A DNA stretch of 52,543 nt from Alphaproteobacteria bacterium. GTDB lineage: Bacteria > Pseudomonadota > Alphaproteobacteria > Micropepsales > Micropepsaceae. Location of the stretch: NCBI GenBank assembly GCA_947465395.1, contig CANIAL010000014.1, positions 1 through 52,543 on the forward strand. Direction: 5' to 3'. The notes beneath the pieces were generated by a model that had not been told where the DNA came from, ran no database searches, and saw only the letters and a program-made list of their open reading frames with translations. The translations under genes were made by a program, and so were the position numbers. Shown here piece after piece: positions 16,836 through 26,146 of this stretch; position 1 is the stretch's first letter, and the number at the start of each line of letters is the position of its first letter.

Positions 16836-16854
16836 CGCCGCGATTTACCGTCAA
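16826..16854 (-). promoter_or_regulatory. Promoter of ihfA-merR
   Basis: Minus-strand TTGACG (16849-16854), 17-nt spacer, TAGGCT (16826-16831), giving a leader of about 24 nt. It lets ihfA be expressed separately from the plsX-fabH genes upstream. Confidence 0.55.
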
Positions 16855-16885
16855 GATCAATGAGATAGGCGGAAAGGCTAAAGTC

Positions 16886-17857
16886 CTACCACCGGATCAG
16901 GGAGGCGCCCCAGGTGAAGCCGCCGCCCATGGCCTCCAGCAGGATCAGGTCGCCCCGCTTGATGCGCCCGTCCCTGACCGCCGTTTCCAGCGCCAGGGGG
17001 ACCGAGGCGGCGGAGGTGTTGCCATGCACGGCCACGGTGGAGATCACCTTGGCCGGGTCAATGTTCAGCTTGCGAGCGGTGCCGTCCAGGATGCGCTGGT
17101 TGGCCTGGTGGGGCACGAACCAGTCAATATCGGCCACGGCCACCCCGGCGGCGTCGGCAGATGCGGATATGGCTTCGGCGATGTTGGTGACGGCATGGCG
17201 GAAGACTTCCTTGCCCTGCATCTTCAAGACGCCGGTGGTCTGGGTGGCGGACGGCCCGCCATCCACATAGAGCAGATCGTGCATGCGTCCGTCGGAAAAG
17301 ATGCGGGTGTTCAGAACGCCGTGATCCGAATTATCGCCCTTGCCCTCGCCCGCCTGCAGAACCACCGCCCCCGCGCCGTCACCGAACAGCACGCAGGTGG
17401 TGCGGTCGGTCCAGTCCAGGATGCGGCTCATGCTTTCGGCGCCGATCAAAAGGATTGTGCGGGCCTGGCCGCCGCGGATGAAATTGTCGGCCACCGACAG
17501 CCCAAAGATGAAGCCGGAACACACTGCCTGCACATCGAACGCCGCGCCGCGCGTCATGCCCAGCTTGGCCTGGACGCGGGTGGCGGTGGCGGGAAAGGTT
17601 TCGTCCGGCGTGGTGGTGGCGACGATCACCATATCGATGTCGTCAACCGAGACCTTGGCATGCTCCAGCGCCGCGCGCGCGGCTGCGGTGGCAAGATCGG
17701 ATGTGCGCTCGCCTTCCGCCACCACGCGCCGCTCGGTGATGCCGGTGCGCTCGCGGATCCATTCATCGGATGTGTCCACCCGTTTGGCGAGATCGGCATT
17801 GGTCAGGATGGTCTTGGGCAGAAACGCGCCAGAGCCCAGCACAAGCGTCCGGATCAT
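16886..17857 (-). CDS. fabH: 3-oxoacyl-ACP synthase III
   Basis: 323-aa initiating condensing enzyme of fatty acid synthesis (acetyl-CoA plus malonyl-ACP). The catalytic triad is visible: Cys113 in AVCSGF, His250 in PHQANQRI and Asn280 in HGNTSAAS. Ends in [13 protein letters not shown], typical of the family. ATG overlaps the plsX stop by 4 nt, so plsX-fabH are coupled. Confidence 0.97.
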   Translation of the reverse strand: MIRTLVLGSGAFLPKTILTNADLAKRVDTSDEWIRERTGITERRVVAEGERTSDLATAAARAALEHAKVSVDDIDMVIVATTTPDETFPATATRVQAKLGMTRGAAFDVQAVCSGFIFGLSVADNFIRGGQARTILLIGAESMSRILDWTDRTTCVLFGDGAGAVVLQAGEGKGDNSDHGVLNTRIFSDGRMHDLLYVDGGPSATQTTGVLKMQGKEVFRHAVTNIAEAISASADAAGVAVADIDWFVPHQANQRILDGTARKLNIDPAKVISTVAVHGNTSAASVPLALETAVRDGRIKRGDLILLEAMGGGFTWGASLIRW

Positions 17858-18894
17858 GGCGCCACGGCCTGGATCTGGCCCTTGGTGATATGGGCGCGGT
17901 CGGCGGTGATGCGTGAATTGATGTCGGCCTTGGCCATGGCGATGGCCATGTCGAGGGCCGAGGCGAATCCAATGGCGTCCGTGCCGCCATGGCTTTTCAC
18001 CACCACGCCCTTCAACCCTAAGAAGATGCCGCCATTGGCGGCGCGGGGGTCGAGCTTGCGGCGGAGCGCGCCCAGCGCGCCCGAGGCGATGAAAGCGCCC
18101 AACTGCCCCATCCAGGTGCGCTTTAAAGAGCGGCGCAGGAACTGGCCGACCAACTTGGCGGTGCCTTCGGCGGTTTTCAGCGCGATGTTGCCGGTAAAGC
18201 CATCCGTCACCACAACGTCCACCGTGCCTTCGGCGATGTCATTGCCTTCGATGAAGCCGTGGAACGCCATGGGCAGCGACGTGGCGCGCAATATTGCGGC
18301 GGCTTCCTTGACCCCGTCATTGCCCTTTTGCTCCTCGGTGCCGACATTGAGAAGGCCTACGCTGGGGCGTTCCAGTCCAAGAATGATATGCGCGAAGGCT
18401 TCGCCCATCACCGCGAAATCCACCAGCTGTTCGCCGGTGGCGCTGACGTTCGCGCCGCAATCCAGCACCACGGACTGGCCGCGCATGGTGGGCCAGATGC
18501 TGGCGATGGCCGGACGCGAAATGCCGTCAATGATGCCAAGCTGGAACATGGACATGGCCATCAAGGCGCCGGTGTTGCCGGCAGAGACGGCCACTTCCGC
18601 ATCGCCCGCCTTCACGGCGTCAATGGCATGCCACATGGAGGTGTTGCGGCCCCGGCGCAGCACATGGCTGGGCTTGTCTTCCATGGCAACGCGGTCCGGG
18701 GCATGGCGCACACTCACGCGCCCCTTCAGGCGCGAATTGCGGGCCAGCAATTCGTTCAGCACGGCTTCGTCGCCGGAAAGAATGAAATTCACGTTCGGGT
18801 GGCGCTGCACCACGCGCAGCAAAGCGGTTACGACAATGCCGGGACCGGCATCGCCCCCCATCGCATCAACCGAAACGACCAGTTCGCGGGCCAA
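17854..18894 (-). CDS. plsX: Phosphate acyltransferase PlsX
   Basis: Converts acyl-ACP to acyl-phosphate for phospholipid synthesis; soluble and membrane-peripheral. About 346 aa with [12 protein letters not shown] at the N-terminus, [21 protein letters not shown] and [20 protein letters not shown]. No ATG fits the N-terminus. Candidate TTG codons lie at 18915 and 18894. AGGAAGG sits 6-7 nt before TTG 18894, so that start is preferred; 18915 would add MRQEGAA. It lies between rpmF and fabH in the conserved yceD-rpmF-plsX-fabH order. Confidence 0.95.
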   Translation of the reverse strand: MARELVVSVDAMGGDAGPGIVVTALLRVVQRHPNVNFILSGDEAVLNELLARNSRLKGRVSVRHAPDRVAMEDKPSHVLRRGRNTSMWHAIDAVKAGDAEVAVSAGNTGALMAMSMFQLGIIDGISRPAIASIWPTMRGQSVVLDCGANVSATGEQLVDFAVMGEAFAHIILGLERPSVGLLNVGTEEQKGNDGVKEAAAILRATSLPMAFHGFIEGNDIAEGTVDVVVTDGFTGNIALKTAEGTAKLVGQFLRRSLKRTWMGQLGAFIASGALGALRRKLDPRAANGGIFLGLKGVVVKSHGGTDAIGFASALDMAIAMAKADINSRITADRAHITKGQIQAVAP

Positions 18895-18926
18895 CGCCGC
18901 CCCTTCCTGACGCAAGCTATATGGAT

Positions 18927-19106
18927 TTAGCTCTTCGCCTTGACGACTTCACGGTCCGCATAATGACCGCAGGCGCCGCAAATGTGATGGGGCCGCTTCG
19001 CCTCGCCACACTTGGGGCAATCCGCATGTGCGGGCACGACCAGCGCATGGTGCGAGCGGCGCATGTTGCGGCGCGAAGGCGAGGTTTTTCGTTTCGGGAC
19101 CGCCAT
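18927..19106 (-). CDS. rpmF: 50S ribosomal protein L32
   Basis: 59 aa, easily missed because of its size and because other frames are open across it. [20 protein letters not shown] is the invariant L32 start. A four-Cys zinc site follows (CPKC at about 30-33 and CGAC at about 43-46), so this is the zinc-binding form. AGGAG precedes ATG 19106. The gene ends 32 nt before plsX. Confidence 0.96.
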   Translation of the reverse strand: MAVPKRKTSPSRRNMRRSHHALVVPAHADCPKCGEAKRPHHICGACGHYADREVVKAKS

Positions 19107-19178
19107 GGCGGAAAACTCCTAAAAGCCCGGCCCGGCGCCCCAAATCCGGGGCTGCCCTGAAGGCCAAACAGGGGCCGG

Positions 19179-19207
19179 AGGTAGCAGAAAAGCCGGGCGA
19201 ACTTCAA
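19179..19207 (-). promoter_or_regulatory. Probable promoter of rpmF-plsX-fabH
   Basis: Minus-strand TTGAAG (19202-19207), 17-nt spacer, CTACCT (19179-19184). It lies in the gap between yceD and rpmF and leaves a leader of about 65 nt. Confidence 0.45.
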
Positions 19208-19230
19208 GCCGATGTTGGCGAGGAATGGCG

Positions 19231-19761
19231 TTATTGCCGGGATTTCAACCCTTTAAGGGCGGCAAAGGGGTTTTCCGGGGCGTCCAGGGGGTCTTGCGGA
19301 GGCTGAAAGACCACCCCGGGCGCCCTGGGATAGGGGTCCAGGGCCAGCAGGAACTCTTCCAGCAGGGGGCCGGCCAGGTCGAATTGCAGGCTGTCGATCT
19401 CCTCCGGCTGGCCGTCTTCCTCTGGCGAGATGATGATTTCATCGCCGATTTCCGCTTTTGCCCGGGACGAGACGGCGCTGAAATGCAGTTCCCGCGTGAA
19501 GCTTTTTTCGACTATGGCGGGGACATCGGTCAGGGTGACGACACAGGCCTGCACCGGATCGGCGTTCAATGTGTAGTCCAGCCGGTAACGCGTGGCGCTG
19601 AGTTTCTTCAAATCCACCGTGCCGGAAAAACGCGGCAGGCGCGCCAGGCTTGCCAGTTTCGCGATGGCGGCGCGTTCATCTTCGCTGGCATCGATCACAA
19701 CGCGGTCGCCCGCCACGCCCAGCCGGCCCAGATGATAGATGTGGGAGGGAACATCGCTCAT
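19231..19761 (-). CDS. yceD: YceD/DUF177 family protein
   Basis: 176 aa. DUF177 core: RFSGTVDLKKLSATRYRLDYTLNADPVQACVVTLTDVP, then an acidic middle (PEEDGQPEEIDSLQFDLAGPLLEEFLLALDPYPR) and the C-terminal ENPFAALKGLK. The family is linked to 23S rRNA and large-subunit maturation and is usually next to rpmF, as here. The two Cys of some homologues are reduced to one. It starts within the stop of the cytochrome chaperone gene (4-nt overlap). Confidence 0.9.
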   Translation of the reverse strand: MSDVPSHIYHLGRLGVAGDRVVIDASEDERAAIAKLASLARLPRFSGTVDLKKLSATRYRLDYTLNADPVQACVVTLTDVPAIVEKSFTRELHFSAVSSRAKAEIGDEIIISPEEDGQPEEIDSLQFDLAGPLLEEFLLALDPYPRAPGVVFQPPQDPLDAPENPFAALKGLKSRQ

Positions 19762-20255
19762 GTTGGCAGAGTCCCAAAATCAAGGTTGCCGTCTTCCGCA
19801 CGGGACGCCGCCAGCGCGGCGCGCGCGCCCGTCACATAGGACGCAAGAATGCGGGCGTTTGTGTCCGTCTCCCGCCCCCGCCAGACATTGCGGGCGATGG
19901 CCGCGGCCAGCGCCTCTTCATCGCCTGCTTCGGCATAGGCCTTGAGGCGGCCGAAAAAGGCTTCCGCCATGGCCTTGATCTTGCGGCTCATCCCCATGTC
20001 GCCGGTGCCCTGCTCGCGCAGCGCCTCGTCAAAGCTGGTGAAGAGCGTGTCGGTCAGGGCCTGGGCGGTGTCGTCCATGCCGGTTTTCTTGAGGCGCTCC
20101 AGCACCAGCCAGCTATGCAGCGCCATCATGTCAAAGCGCCCATCCATGGTGTCGGGAACACCCAGCCTGGCAAAAAACACCGGCGCGCGGGCGCGTGTCA
20201 CGATCTGCGCTTCCAGCCTTGCCGCCATGTCCCGGCGTGCGCCGCCCATTGCCAT
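19758..20255 (-). CDS. Ubiquinol-cytochrome c chaperone family protein (CBP3-like)
   Basis: 165 aa. Recognised from PVFFARLGVPDTMDGRFDMMALHSWLVLERLK, LTDTLFTSFDEALREQGTGDMGMSRKIKAMAEAFFGRLKAY and the DEEALAAAIARNVWR end. The yeast relative Cbp3 assists cytochrome b and bc1 assembly; bacterial members are assumed to act likewise. ATG 20255 has AAGGGC just upstream and ATG 20249 is an alternative. An upstream TTG at 20291 is unlikely. It is divergent from bamE. Confidence 0.85.
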   Translation of the reverse strand: MAMGGARRDMAARLEAQIVTRARAPVFFARLGVPDTMDGRFDMMALHSWLVLERLKKTGMDDTAQALTDTLFTSFDEALREQGTGDMGMSRKIKAMAEAFFGRLKAYAEAGDEEALAAAIARNVWRGRETDTNARILASYVTGARAALAASRAEDGNLDFGTLPT

Positions 20256-20349
20256 GCCCTTAAAATCCCCATGAATATCCGGCTCTTGCAACCGCCGCCG
20301 GGCAAGGTTAGCACATCATTCCGGGCGGGGCGCAAAGGGCATTCGTGTG

Positions 20350-20865
20350 ATGAAAAACGGTTTCTTACCCCGACTTTTCCTTCCTGGGATCGCATCGGGT
20401 CTTATCACCGGGCTTATCGCCTGCACGCCCTCGATTGACCAGCGCGGCTATTTGTCCGATCCGGTGATCGAGCGCGGCCTGAAAGTCGGCACCGACACCA
20501 AGACCAGCGTGCAGACACAGCTTGGCTTTGCCTCCATGACCGCCACCTTCGGCTCGGACACCTGGTATTATGTCTCCAGCCTGGAAAAGCAGGTGGCCTT
20601 CTTCGCGCCCACCGTGCTCAACCGCACCATCCTGGCCGTGAGCTTCGACAAGGACGGCAAGGTCACCGCCATCCGCCATTACACATTGAAGGACGGTCAT
20701 GTGATCTCCTTCGAGACCAATGAGACGCCCGCGCGCGGCCGCGAGCTGACCTTCCTGCAGCAGCTCCTGAACGCCCAGCCCGGCGCCCAGGCGACACCCA
20801 TGGATCAGAAGAACCCTGGCGGCGGCGGCGGGCCGACCGGTGGCGGTGGTGGTGGGCTTCCGTAA
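20350..20865 (+). CDS. bamE: Outer-membrane assembly lipoprotein BamE
   Basis: 171 aa. The lipoprotein signal ends LIAC with the lipidated Cys25. The SmpA/OmlA fold follows: GYLSDPVIERGLKVGTDTKTSVQTQLGFASMTATFGSDTWYYVSS, then ILAVSFDKDGKVTAIRHY. It helps the BAM complex insert beta-barrels. The last 20 residues are a Gly-rich tail (GGGGGPTGGGG) beyond the usual family end. The frame could begin at GTG 20347, but ATG 20350 is simpler. A strong terminator lies 178 nt downstream. Confidence 0.92.
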   Translation: MKNGFLPRLFLPGIASGLITGLIACTPSIDQRGYLSDPVIERGLKVGTDTKTSVQTQLGFASMTATFGSDTWYYVSSLEKQVAFFAPTVLNRTILAVSFDKDGKVTAIRHYTLKDGHVISFETNETPARGRELTFLQQLLNAQPGAQATPMDQKNPGGGGGPTGGGGGGLP

Positions 20866-20900
20866 CTCTTTTCGTCAGGCCACCGGTCCTATTTGATTAC

Positions 20901-21000
20901 CCCCATCCGTCACAGCTCAGGTCCGCCAAGTAGCGGACACTTCGTTGCGACACCTTCCCCCTTCCTGTGCTTCGCACGAAGGGGGAAGGAAGCCTGTGTG
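20901..21000 (+). repeat. Structured intergenic repeat, copy 3 (CCCCCATC type)
   Basis: It begins CCCCCATCCGTC, then has TCCGCCA...TAGCGGACA, which pair with each other. The main hairpin follows: CCTTCCCCCTTC (20954-20965) with GAAGGGGGAAGG (20979-20990), and an inner GTGC-TTC-GCAC. It ends AAGCCTGTGT. Layout and end modules match the copy after hemB (33571-33658). Confidence 0.7.
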
Positions 21001-21042
21001 CGTTGAGGGGCGCGCCGCGAAATGCGGCGCTCCAGAAAAGAA

Positions 21043-21072
21043 GAAAGGCGCGGGGTTGAACCCGCGCCTTTC
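21043..21072. terminator. Bidirectional intrinsic terminator between bamE and hppA
   Basis: GAAAGGCGCGGG (21043-21054) pairs perfectly with CCCGCGCCTTTC (21061-21072) around a 6-nt loop. TTATTTTC follows on the plus strand and TTCTTTTC on the minus strand, so both convergent transcripts can stop here. Confidence 0.85.
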
Positions 21073-21086
21073 TTATTTTCGAAAAC

Positions 21087-21191
21087 CCAGACCCGCCTCC
21101 CCCTTTGCGCGAAGCGCATGGAAGGGGGAGGCGGTTTCAGCGAGCGAAGGCGACCTTTTGGGAGCCGAGCGGAAGCTGAAACCGGAGGGGG
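21087..21191 (-). repeat. Structured intergenic repeat, copy 4 (CCCCCTCC / TTTCAGC type)
   Basis: On the minus strand CCCCCTCCGG follows the hppA TAA at once. An inner stem GTTTCAGC...GCTGAAAC comes next, then the hairpin CCTCCCCC / GGGGGAGG with inner GCGC stem, then CGGGTCTGGGTTTTC. It is nearly identical to the copy at 47527-47631, including the stem bases. Confidence 0.75.
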
Positions 21192-23318
21192 TTAGAGATG
21201 AGCCAGCGTGGCCAGAAGAAGCAACGCCACGATGTTCGTGATCTTGATCATCGGATTGATGGCGGGGCCAGCCGTGTCCTTGTAGGGATCGCCGACCGTG
21301 TCGCCCGTCACCGCGGCCTTGTGGGCTTCCGAACCCTTGCCGCCATGATGGCCATCTTCGATGTACTTCTTGGCATTGTCCCAGGCGCCGCCGCCCGAGG
21401 TCATGGAGATGGCCACGAACAGGCCCGTGACGATCACGCCCATCAGCATGGCGCCGACGGCATTGAAGGCCTGGGTCTTGCCGGCAATTTCCATCACCAC
21501 CACGAACAACACCACCGGCGAGAAGACCGGCAGCATGGAGGGGATCACCATTTCCTTGATGGCCGCCTTGGTCAGCAAGTCCACGGCGCGGGCATAGTTG
21601 GGCTTTTGCGTGCCCTGCATGATGCCCGGCATTTCGCGGAACTGCTTGCGCACTTCTTCCACGACAGCGCCGGCCGCACGGCCCACCGCCGTCATGGCGA
21701 TGCCGCCGAACAGGAAGGGCAGCATACCGCCAAAGAAGAGCCCGACCACGACCCACGGATCAGCCAGGCTGAAGGTGGGAAGCGTCACGCCCGCGAAGAA
21801 GCCTTTGCCCTCGGCAGCGAAGTGCTGCAGGTCCTGGGTATAGGCCGCGAACAGGACCAGCGCGCCCAGACCGGCCGAACCAATGGCATAGCCCTTGGTG
21901 ACGGCCTTGGTGGTGTTGCCCACCGCGTCCAGCGCGTCGGTCGTCTTGCGGACATCGCCTTCCAGGCCCGCCATTTCGGCAATGCCGCCGGCATTGTCGG
22001 TGACGGGGCCGAATGCGTCCAGCGCCACGACCATGCCGCACAGCGACAACATCGTGGAGACCGCAATCGCAATGCCAAAAAGTCCGGCCATCATGTAGGT
22101 CACCACGATGCCCACGCAGATCACGATCGCGGGCATGGCAGTGGATTCCATGGAAACCGCCAGGCCCTGGATCACGTTGGTGCCATGGCCGGTCACGGAG
22201 GATTTGGCGATGGACTGCACGGGACGGAAATTGGTGCCCGTGTAGTATTCCGTGATCCAGATCAGCGCGCCGGTGACGGCCAGGCCAACGATACCGCACC
22301 AGAACAGCGTCATGCCGGTATAGGTGATGCCGCCGCTGGTCAGTTCATGGGTCATGCCGATCATCTTTTCGGTCAGCGGATACAGCCCGATCAGCGACAG
22401 GATGACGGTGGCGATGACACCCTTGTAGAGAGCGCCCATGATGTTGTTGGACGAACCCAGGCGCACGAAGAAGGTGCCGATGATGGAGGTGATGATGCTC
22501 ATGCCGGCGATGGCCAGCGGGTAAAGCATCAAATTGGCCTTGTCGGCGCCCATGAAATAGATGGAAGCCAAGACCATGGTGGCAACCGTGGTCACCGCGA
22601 AGGTTTCGAACAGGTCCGCCGCCATGCCGGCGCAGTCGCCGACATTGTCGCCCACATTGTCGGCGATGGTGGCGGGGTTGCGCGGATCATCTTCGGGAAT
22701 GCCCGCTTCGACCTTGCCCACCATATCGCCGCCGACATCGGCGCCCTTGGTGAAGATGCCGCCGCCAAGACGCGCAAAGATGGAGATCAGCGAAGCGCCG
22801 AAGCCCAGGCCCACAAGCGAGTCCACGATGATGCGGCTTTGCACGGGATCGGCGATATCAAGGCCAAGACCCATGGTCAGGAAGGCATAGTAGCCGGCGA
22901 CGGCCAAGAGGCCCAAGCCCACCACCAGCATGCCGGTGACGGCGCCGGAGCGGAACGCCACCGACAGGCCAGCGGCCAGGCCGGAGCGCGAGGCTTCGGC
23001 CGTGCGCACATTGGCGCGCACCGACACGAACATGCCCACATAACCGGCCGCGCCCGAAAGCGCCGCGCCGATCAGGTAGCCAACGCCCACCTGCCAGCCC
23101 AGGAACCAGGCGGCGAGAGCAAAGATCACCACGCCGACCATGGCGATGGTGGCATATTGTCGGTTGAGGTAGGCATTCGCGCCTTCCTGGATGGCGGCGG
23201 CGATTTCCTGCATCCGTGCATTGCCCGCGCTCATGGAAAGCACCGAGCGCACGGTCCATGCGCCGTAAAGCAGCGCAAGCACGCCGCAACCAAGAATGAT
23301 CAGCAAGTCGTTATTCAT
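21192..23318 (-). CDS. hppA: Membrane-bound proton-translocating pyrophosphatase
   Basis: 708 aa, about 16 membrane helices. Couples PPi hydrolysis to H+ export. The substrate site is visible: [36 protein letters not shown], and later [12 protein letters not shown] and [18 protein letters not shown]. The motif [16 protein letters not shown] has Lys at the position that marks K+-independent enzymes, where K+-dependent ones have Ala. ATG 23318 has GGGGGA upstream and matches the usual start. The frame continues to a longer start at 23363 that lacks support. Monocistronic, ending in a repeat and terminator. Confidence 0.96.
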   Translation of the reverse strand: MNNDLLIILGCGVLALLYGAWTVRSVLSMSAGNARMQEIAAAIQEGANAYLNRQYATIAMVGVVIFALAAWFLGWQVGVGYLIGAALSGAAGYVGMFVSVRANVRTAEASRSGLAAGLSVAFRSGAVTGMLVVGLGLLAVAGYYAFLTMGLGLDIADPVQSRIIVDSLVGLGFGASLISIFARLGGGIFTKGADVGGDMVGKVEAGIPEDDPRNPATIADNVGDNVGDCAGMAADLFETFAVTTVATMVLASIYFMGADKANLMLYPLAIAGMSIITSIIGTFFVRLGSSNNIMGALYKGVIATVILSLIGLYPLTEKMIGMTHELTSGGITYTGMTLFWCGIVGLAVTGALIWITEYYTGTNFRPVQSIAKSSVTGHGTNVIQGLAVSMESTAMPAIVICVGIVVTYMMAGLFGIAIAVSTMLSLCGMVVALDAFGPVTDNAGGIAEMAGLEGDVRKTTDALDAVGNTTKAVTKGYAIGSAGLGALVLFAAYTQDLQHFAAEGKGFFAGVTLPTFSLADPWVVVGLFFGGMLPFLFGGIAMTAVGRAAGAVVEEVRKQFREMPGIMQGTQKPNYARAVDLLTKAAIKEMVIPSMLPVFSPVVLFVVVMEIAGKTQAFNAVGAMLMGVIVTGLFVAISMTSGGGAWDNAKKYIEDGHHGGKGSEAHKAAVTGDTVGDPYKDTAGPAINPMIKITNIVALLLLATLAHL

Positions 23319-23464
23319 ATGAGGTCCCCCTGTCTGGACTAAAAGTTTGGCCGGCGTCGCCAATCTGGATGGGCGGTGACGCCGATCCCAATGGCCGGCC
23401 GAAGCCGCTTCAAGGGTGAGCGGACACTGCCAAAAGCGCGCGAGTCGGGCAACCGTCGCGGGTG

Positions 23465-24034
23465 CTATTTTTTGGGGGTGGGCGCGGCTTTTTTGTCCAA
23501 ATCCGGCGCTTTTTCTGCATGTGCAGGGCTGGCTTGCGCTTTCGCAGGTTCGGGTTCCGGCGGCGGCGTCTGGGGAGGCCGCTGGGCCTGGGTCTCCTGG
23601 GGGCGCAGCGGCGCGATCTGGGCCTGGACCAGGGTCAGGGAGGCAATCGCGCCCGCGCCCATGACCCTTTTGGCGTCGGCCAAGAGCCGCGCCTGGATGC
23701 CGGGCATGTCCAGGGTGGCCGGATCGTCGGGCTTTGTGATGCGCGTGCGGTTCACGTCGCGCAGGAACTCATCCTGGATGAAGGCGATCTTCTCGCGCAC
23801 TTTTGCCGTGGCGGCGGGCGACGTGGCGGTGACGCGGCTGGACAGATAGGCGTAACCGGCAAGGTCGCCCTTGGCATCCAGCATGGGCGCCATCAAAAAA
23901 GGCATGTCCACGTTGGTGCCGGGCGCGCCGGATTCCTTTTCGCCGTGCGCCGCCGGTTTTTCAGCCGCATGCTCCGCCGCAAAAGCGGGCGTGGCGGACA
24001 TCAGAAGGATCGTGGCGAGGCTGCGAATACGCAT
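23465..24034 (-). CDS. Secreted protein, FliL-like pattern, function unknown
   Basis: 189 aa. Signal peptide ([19 protein letters not shown]) followed by an Ala/Glu/His-rich stretch. The core runs [53 protein letters not shown] and then [31 protein letters not shown]. This recalls the periplasmic FliL fold (P....V.N...YL.......RD....). No flagellar genes are adjacent and there is no membrane anchor, so the role is open. The C-terminus is a Pro/Gln/Ala/Lys-rich tail. ATG 24034 is the first in-frame ATG. Confidence 0.5.
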   Translation of the reverse strand: MRIRSLATILLMSATPAFAAEHAAEKPAAHGEKESGAPGTNVDMPFLMAPMLDAKGDLAGYAYLSSRVTATSPAATAKVREKIAFIQDEFLRDVNRTRITKPDDPATLDMPGIQARLLADAKRVMGAGAIASLTLVQAQIAPLRPQETQAQRPPQTPPPEPEPAKAQASPAHAEKAPDLDKKAAPTPKK

Positions 24035-24066
24035 GGGCAACCTTCACAAAACGTGGTTACTAATCT

Positions 24067-24178
24067 CTTAACCCCCTCCGGCTTCGCAGCTTTGCTCGGC
24101 GCTCTCGCGCCTTCGCGCTGCTACGCCACCTCCCCCTCCCATGCGCTGGCGCGCAGAGGGGGAGAACGGCATGCGATC
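24067..24178 (+). repeat. Structured intergenic repeat, copy 5 (CCCCCTCC / GCAGC type)
   Basis: It starts TTAACCCCCTCCGG, then GCTTCGCAGCTTTGCTCGGC, a GCGCT..AGCGC-like inner stem, and the hairpin CCTCCCCC / GGGGGAG with inner GCGC bases. Compared with copies 2a/2b, the inner stem GCAAC/GTTGC has become GCAGC/GCTGC, a compensatory change. It lies directly after thiL. Confidence 0.7.
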
Positions 24179-24182
24179 GTTT

Positions 24183-25139
24183 CTAGAAATGCCTGTAGCC
24201 CGCCTTGGGAATGGCGAGTATTTGGCCGCGATGCGTGACGGTGACGCCCTGCCCCGCGCCCACAGTGCCGATGGCGGTGACGGATATGCCCGCCGCTTTC
24301 GCCGCCGCCACGATCCTTGATTCATCCTGTGGCTGGGCGGTGAAGGCGATCTGGTAGTCATCGCCCGCCGTGATGGCGCGGATGATGGCGGCGGGTTCAT
24401 CGCCCCAGAAAGCACGCAGGGCATCCGAGCGCGGCACTTTTTCCACGTCCACCGTGATGGCGACTTGCGCTGCCAAATGGCCCAGGTCTGCGATCAGGCC
24501 GTCCGAGACATCCACCGAGGCCGACGCCAGCCCGCGCAAACCCGCGCCAAACGCCACCGGCGGATCGGGAATGCGATATCGGGCGATAAGATGATCGCGC
24601 TGGGCTTCGTTCAAGGCATGGTTTTCGCGCTTGAAGATGGCAAGGCCGCCCGCGCTGTCACCGATAGTGCCCGTGACATAGACACTGTCGCCAGCCTTGG
24701 CCCCGTTCCGCCGCAGCATGGTTCCGGTTGGGACATAACCCAGCGCGGTGACACTGACGGCGGCTAGGTCGCCCGCCGAAGTGTCACCGCCCAGCAGCGA
24801 AATGCCGAATTGATGCTGGTCGCGGGCCAAGCCATCCGTGAAGGATTTCAGCCAGTCGCGCGTCACGCCATGCGGCAGCACAAGATTGAGAAAATAAAAG
24901 GCAGGCACCGCGCCCTTGGCCGCCAGGTCCGACAAATTCACCCGCAGCGCCTTTTGCGCCACCATGGCGGGCGGATCATGCGCGAAGAAATCGGTGCCTT
25001 GCGTGATGGTATCGGTAGTGATGACGGTGTCAAAGCCGGGCCGCGCGGGAATGGCGGCGGCATCATCCTTCAGCCCGAAGGCGGCAGGATCGCTCGCCAA
25101 TGGCGCGAAAAACTCCGCGATAATGCTGAACTCGTCCAT
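24183..25139 (-). CDS. thiL: Thiamine-monophosphate kinase
   Basis: 318 aa. ATP-dependent phosphorylation of thiamine phosphate to thiamine diphosphate. PurM-like fold: FGLKDDAAAI, VITTDTITQGTDF, NLSDLAAKGAVP, LLGGDTSAG, VYVTGTIGDSAGGL and the ATP/Mg loop DVSDGLIADLGHLA. AGDDYQIAF closes the active site. It is the last gene of the glyA-nrdR-ribH-nusB-thiL operon, a common alphaproteobacterial arrangement, with a 102-bp gap after nusB. Confidence 0.95.
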   Translation of the reverse strand: MDEFSIIAEFFAPLASDPAAFGLKDDAAAIPARPGFDTVITTDTITQGTDFFAHDPPAMVAQKALRVNLSDLAAKGAVPAFYFLNLVLPHGVTRDWLKSFTDGLARDQHQFGISLLGGDTSAGDLAAVSVTALGYVPTGTMLRRNGAKAGDSVYVTGTIGDSAGGLAIFKRENHALNEAQRDHLIARYRIPDPPVAFGAGLRGLASASVDVSDGLIADLGHLAAQVAITVDVEKVPRSDALRAFWGDEPAAIIRAITAGDDYQIAFTAQPQDESRIVAAAKAAGISVTAIGTVGAGQGVTVTHRGQILAIPKAGYRHF

Positions 25140-25167
25140 CGCCGGACCCTAGCAGAAAGCGCGCGGT

Positions 25168-25242
25168 CTAGAAATCGAGTTCGCCTTCGGGCCGGAGCAT
25201 CGGGCAGGCGAGCGCAAGCGAAGCCGTCGCCCGTGCGACCAT
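25168..25242 (-). other. 24-codon frame after nusB repeating its C-terminal peptide
   Basis: The frame starts with ATG sharing a base with the nusB stop (TAATG) and ends RPEGELDF-stop. NusB itself ends TPEGELDF-stop. The shared PEGELDF is encoded with different codons for four of the residues (GGG/GGC, GAG/GAA, TTG/CTC, TTT/TTC) and a different stop (TAA/TAG), so the peptide is kept while the DNA is not. It may be an old duplicate of the gene end or the former gene end displaced by an insertion. There is no evidence that it is translated. Confidence 0.4.
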
Positions 25243-25712
25243 TAAAAATCCAACTCCCCTTCGGGAGTTGGCAGGCCGAACTCTGTTGCGCGCTTCAGCC
25301 GCGCCAGGCGGTCCAGGGCGGCATTCACGAAACCCGGCTCGCCGCCTTCGAAAAAGTCGTGGGCGATGCCGACATATTCATCAATCACCACCTTGGCGGG
25401 AACATCGCGCCGCGCCACAAGTTCAAAGGCGGCAGCGCGCAAAATGGCGCGCAGGATGGAATCCACCCGTTCCAGCTTCCAGTCCGATGACAGGCAGCCG
25501 GCGACAGACTTGTCGATCTCGCCCTGGTGCGGCGGCACGCCTTCGACAATGGCGGTGAAATACTCCGCGTCGGTGGGTTCGTCGCCGGGAAAGCGATGCT
25601 CGACAAATTCCTCGATCACTTCATTGGCGCCTGCGCCCGCCAGCTCCATCTGGTAGAGCGCCTGCACGGCAGCCAGCCTTGCGGCGCGGCGCGCTTGCCT
25701 GTCCGCACTCAT
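25242..25712 (-). CDS. nusB: Transcription antitermination factor NusB
   Basis: 156-aa all-helical protein that binds boxA RNA with S10 in rRNA antitermination. RRAARLAAVQALYQMELAG, then LERVDSILRAILRAAAFELVARRDVPAKVVIDEYVGIAHDFFEGGEPGFVNAALDRLAR, which is the conserved NusB core. Overlaps ribH by 4 nt. Its C-terminal PEGELDF is repeated in a small frame just downstream. Confidence 0.95.
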   Translation of the reverse strand: MSADRQARRAARLAAVQALYQMELAGAGANEVIEEFVEHRFPGDEPTDAEYFTAIVEGVPPHQGEIDKSVAGCLSSDWKLERVDSILRAILRAAAFELVARRDVPAKVVIDEYVGIAHDFFEGGEPGFVNAALDRLARLKRATEFGLPTPEGELDF

Positions 25713-26146
25713 TGTGGCGCCCGCATCAGGCCCAGCCGCTCACGCCAGGATATCAGCGCCAGGCAGGCCCGCGCCGCGTCGCCGCCGGCATCACCCATGG
25801 TAACGTCGGCCATGCGCTGGGCTTCGTCCTCGCTGACCGCCGCGATGATGCCATTGCCGATGCACAGCGCATGATCGGCGGACAACCGCATCAAGCCATG
25901 CGCGCTTTCGCGGGTGATGATTTCAAAATGCATGGTGCCGCTTTGGATCACGGTGCCCAGCGCGATGAAACCGTCAAAACGCTGCGCCCGCGCCGCCAGC
26001 GCGATGGCGGCGGGAATTTCCAGCGCACCGGGAACGCTGACGCGTTCGAATTCCATGCCGCCCTTATCAAGCGCGGCCGTGGCCCCATCCACCAGCATGT
26101 CGGTGATGTTGGCGTGGTAATGGGATTCAACCATCAAAATGGTCAT
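25709..26146 (-). CDS. ribH: 6,7-dimethyl-8-ribityllumazine synthase
   Basis: 145 aa. Penultimate riboflavin step. [12 protein letters not shown] and [23 protein letters not shown] are the substrate-binding motifs, with the catalytic His in MHFEI. The usual G-G/E-T before it is S-G-T. It overlaps nrdR and nusB by 4 nt each. ribD, ribE and ribBA, which commonly lie between nrdR and ribH, are absent here and must be elsewhere. Confidence 0.93.
   Translation of the reverse strand: MTILMVESHYHANITDMLVDGATAALDKGGMEFERVSVPGALEIPAAIALAARAQRFDGFIALGTVIQSGTMHFEIITRESAHGLMRLSADHALCIGNGIIAAVSEDEAQRMADVTMGDAGGDAARACLALISWRERLGLMRAPQ

Larger units (their letters stand above)
20866..21191. other. Gene-free region between bamE and hppA
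   Basis: 326 bp with no credible gene. It holds, in order, a structured repeat in forward orientation, the bidirectional terminator 21043-21072, and a second structured repeat in reverse orientation that ends at the hppA stop codon. The short frames here encode only the repeats. Confidence 0.8.

Noticed and set aside
16532..18910. 792-codon open frame antisense to ihfA, fabH and plsX
   Set aside because: Spans three confirmed genes on the other strand and matches nothing.
18917..19207. 96-codon minus-strand frame in the rpmF region
   Set aside because: It is out of frame with the real L32 gene at 18927-19106.
21198..23342. 714-codon open frame antisense to hppA
   Set aside because: A by-product of high GC at third positions on the opposite strand; the His/Arg/Gly-rich composition is unlike any protein.
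25140..25241. The small frame after nusB as a confirmed gene
   Set aside because: 24 codons with no ribosome site and no independent support; reported as an observation only.
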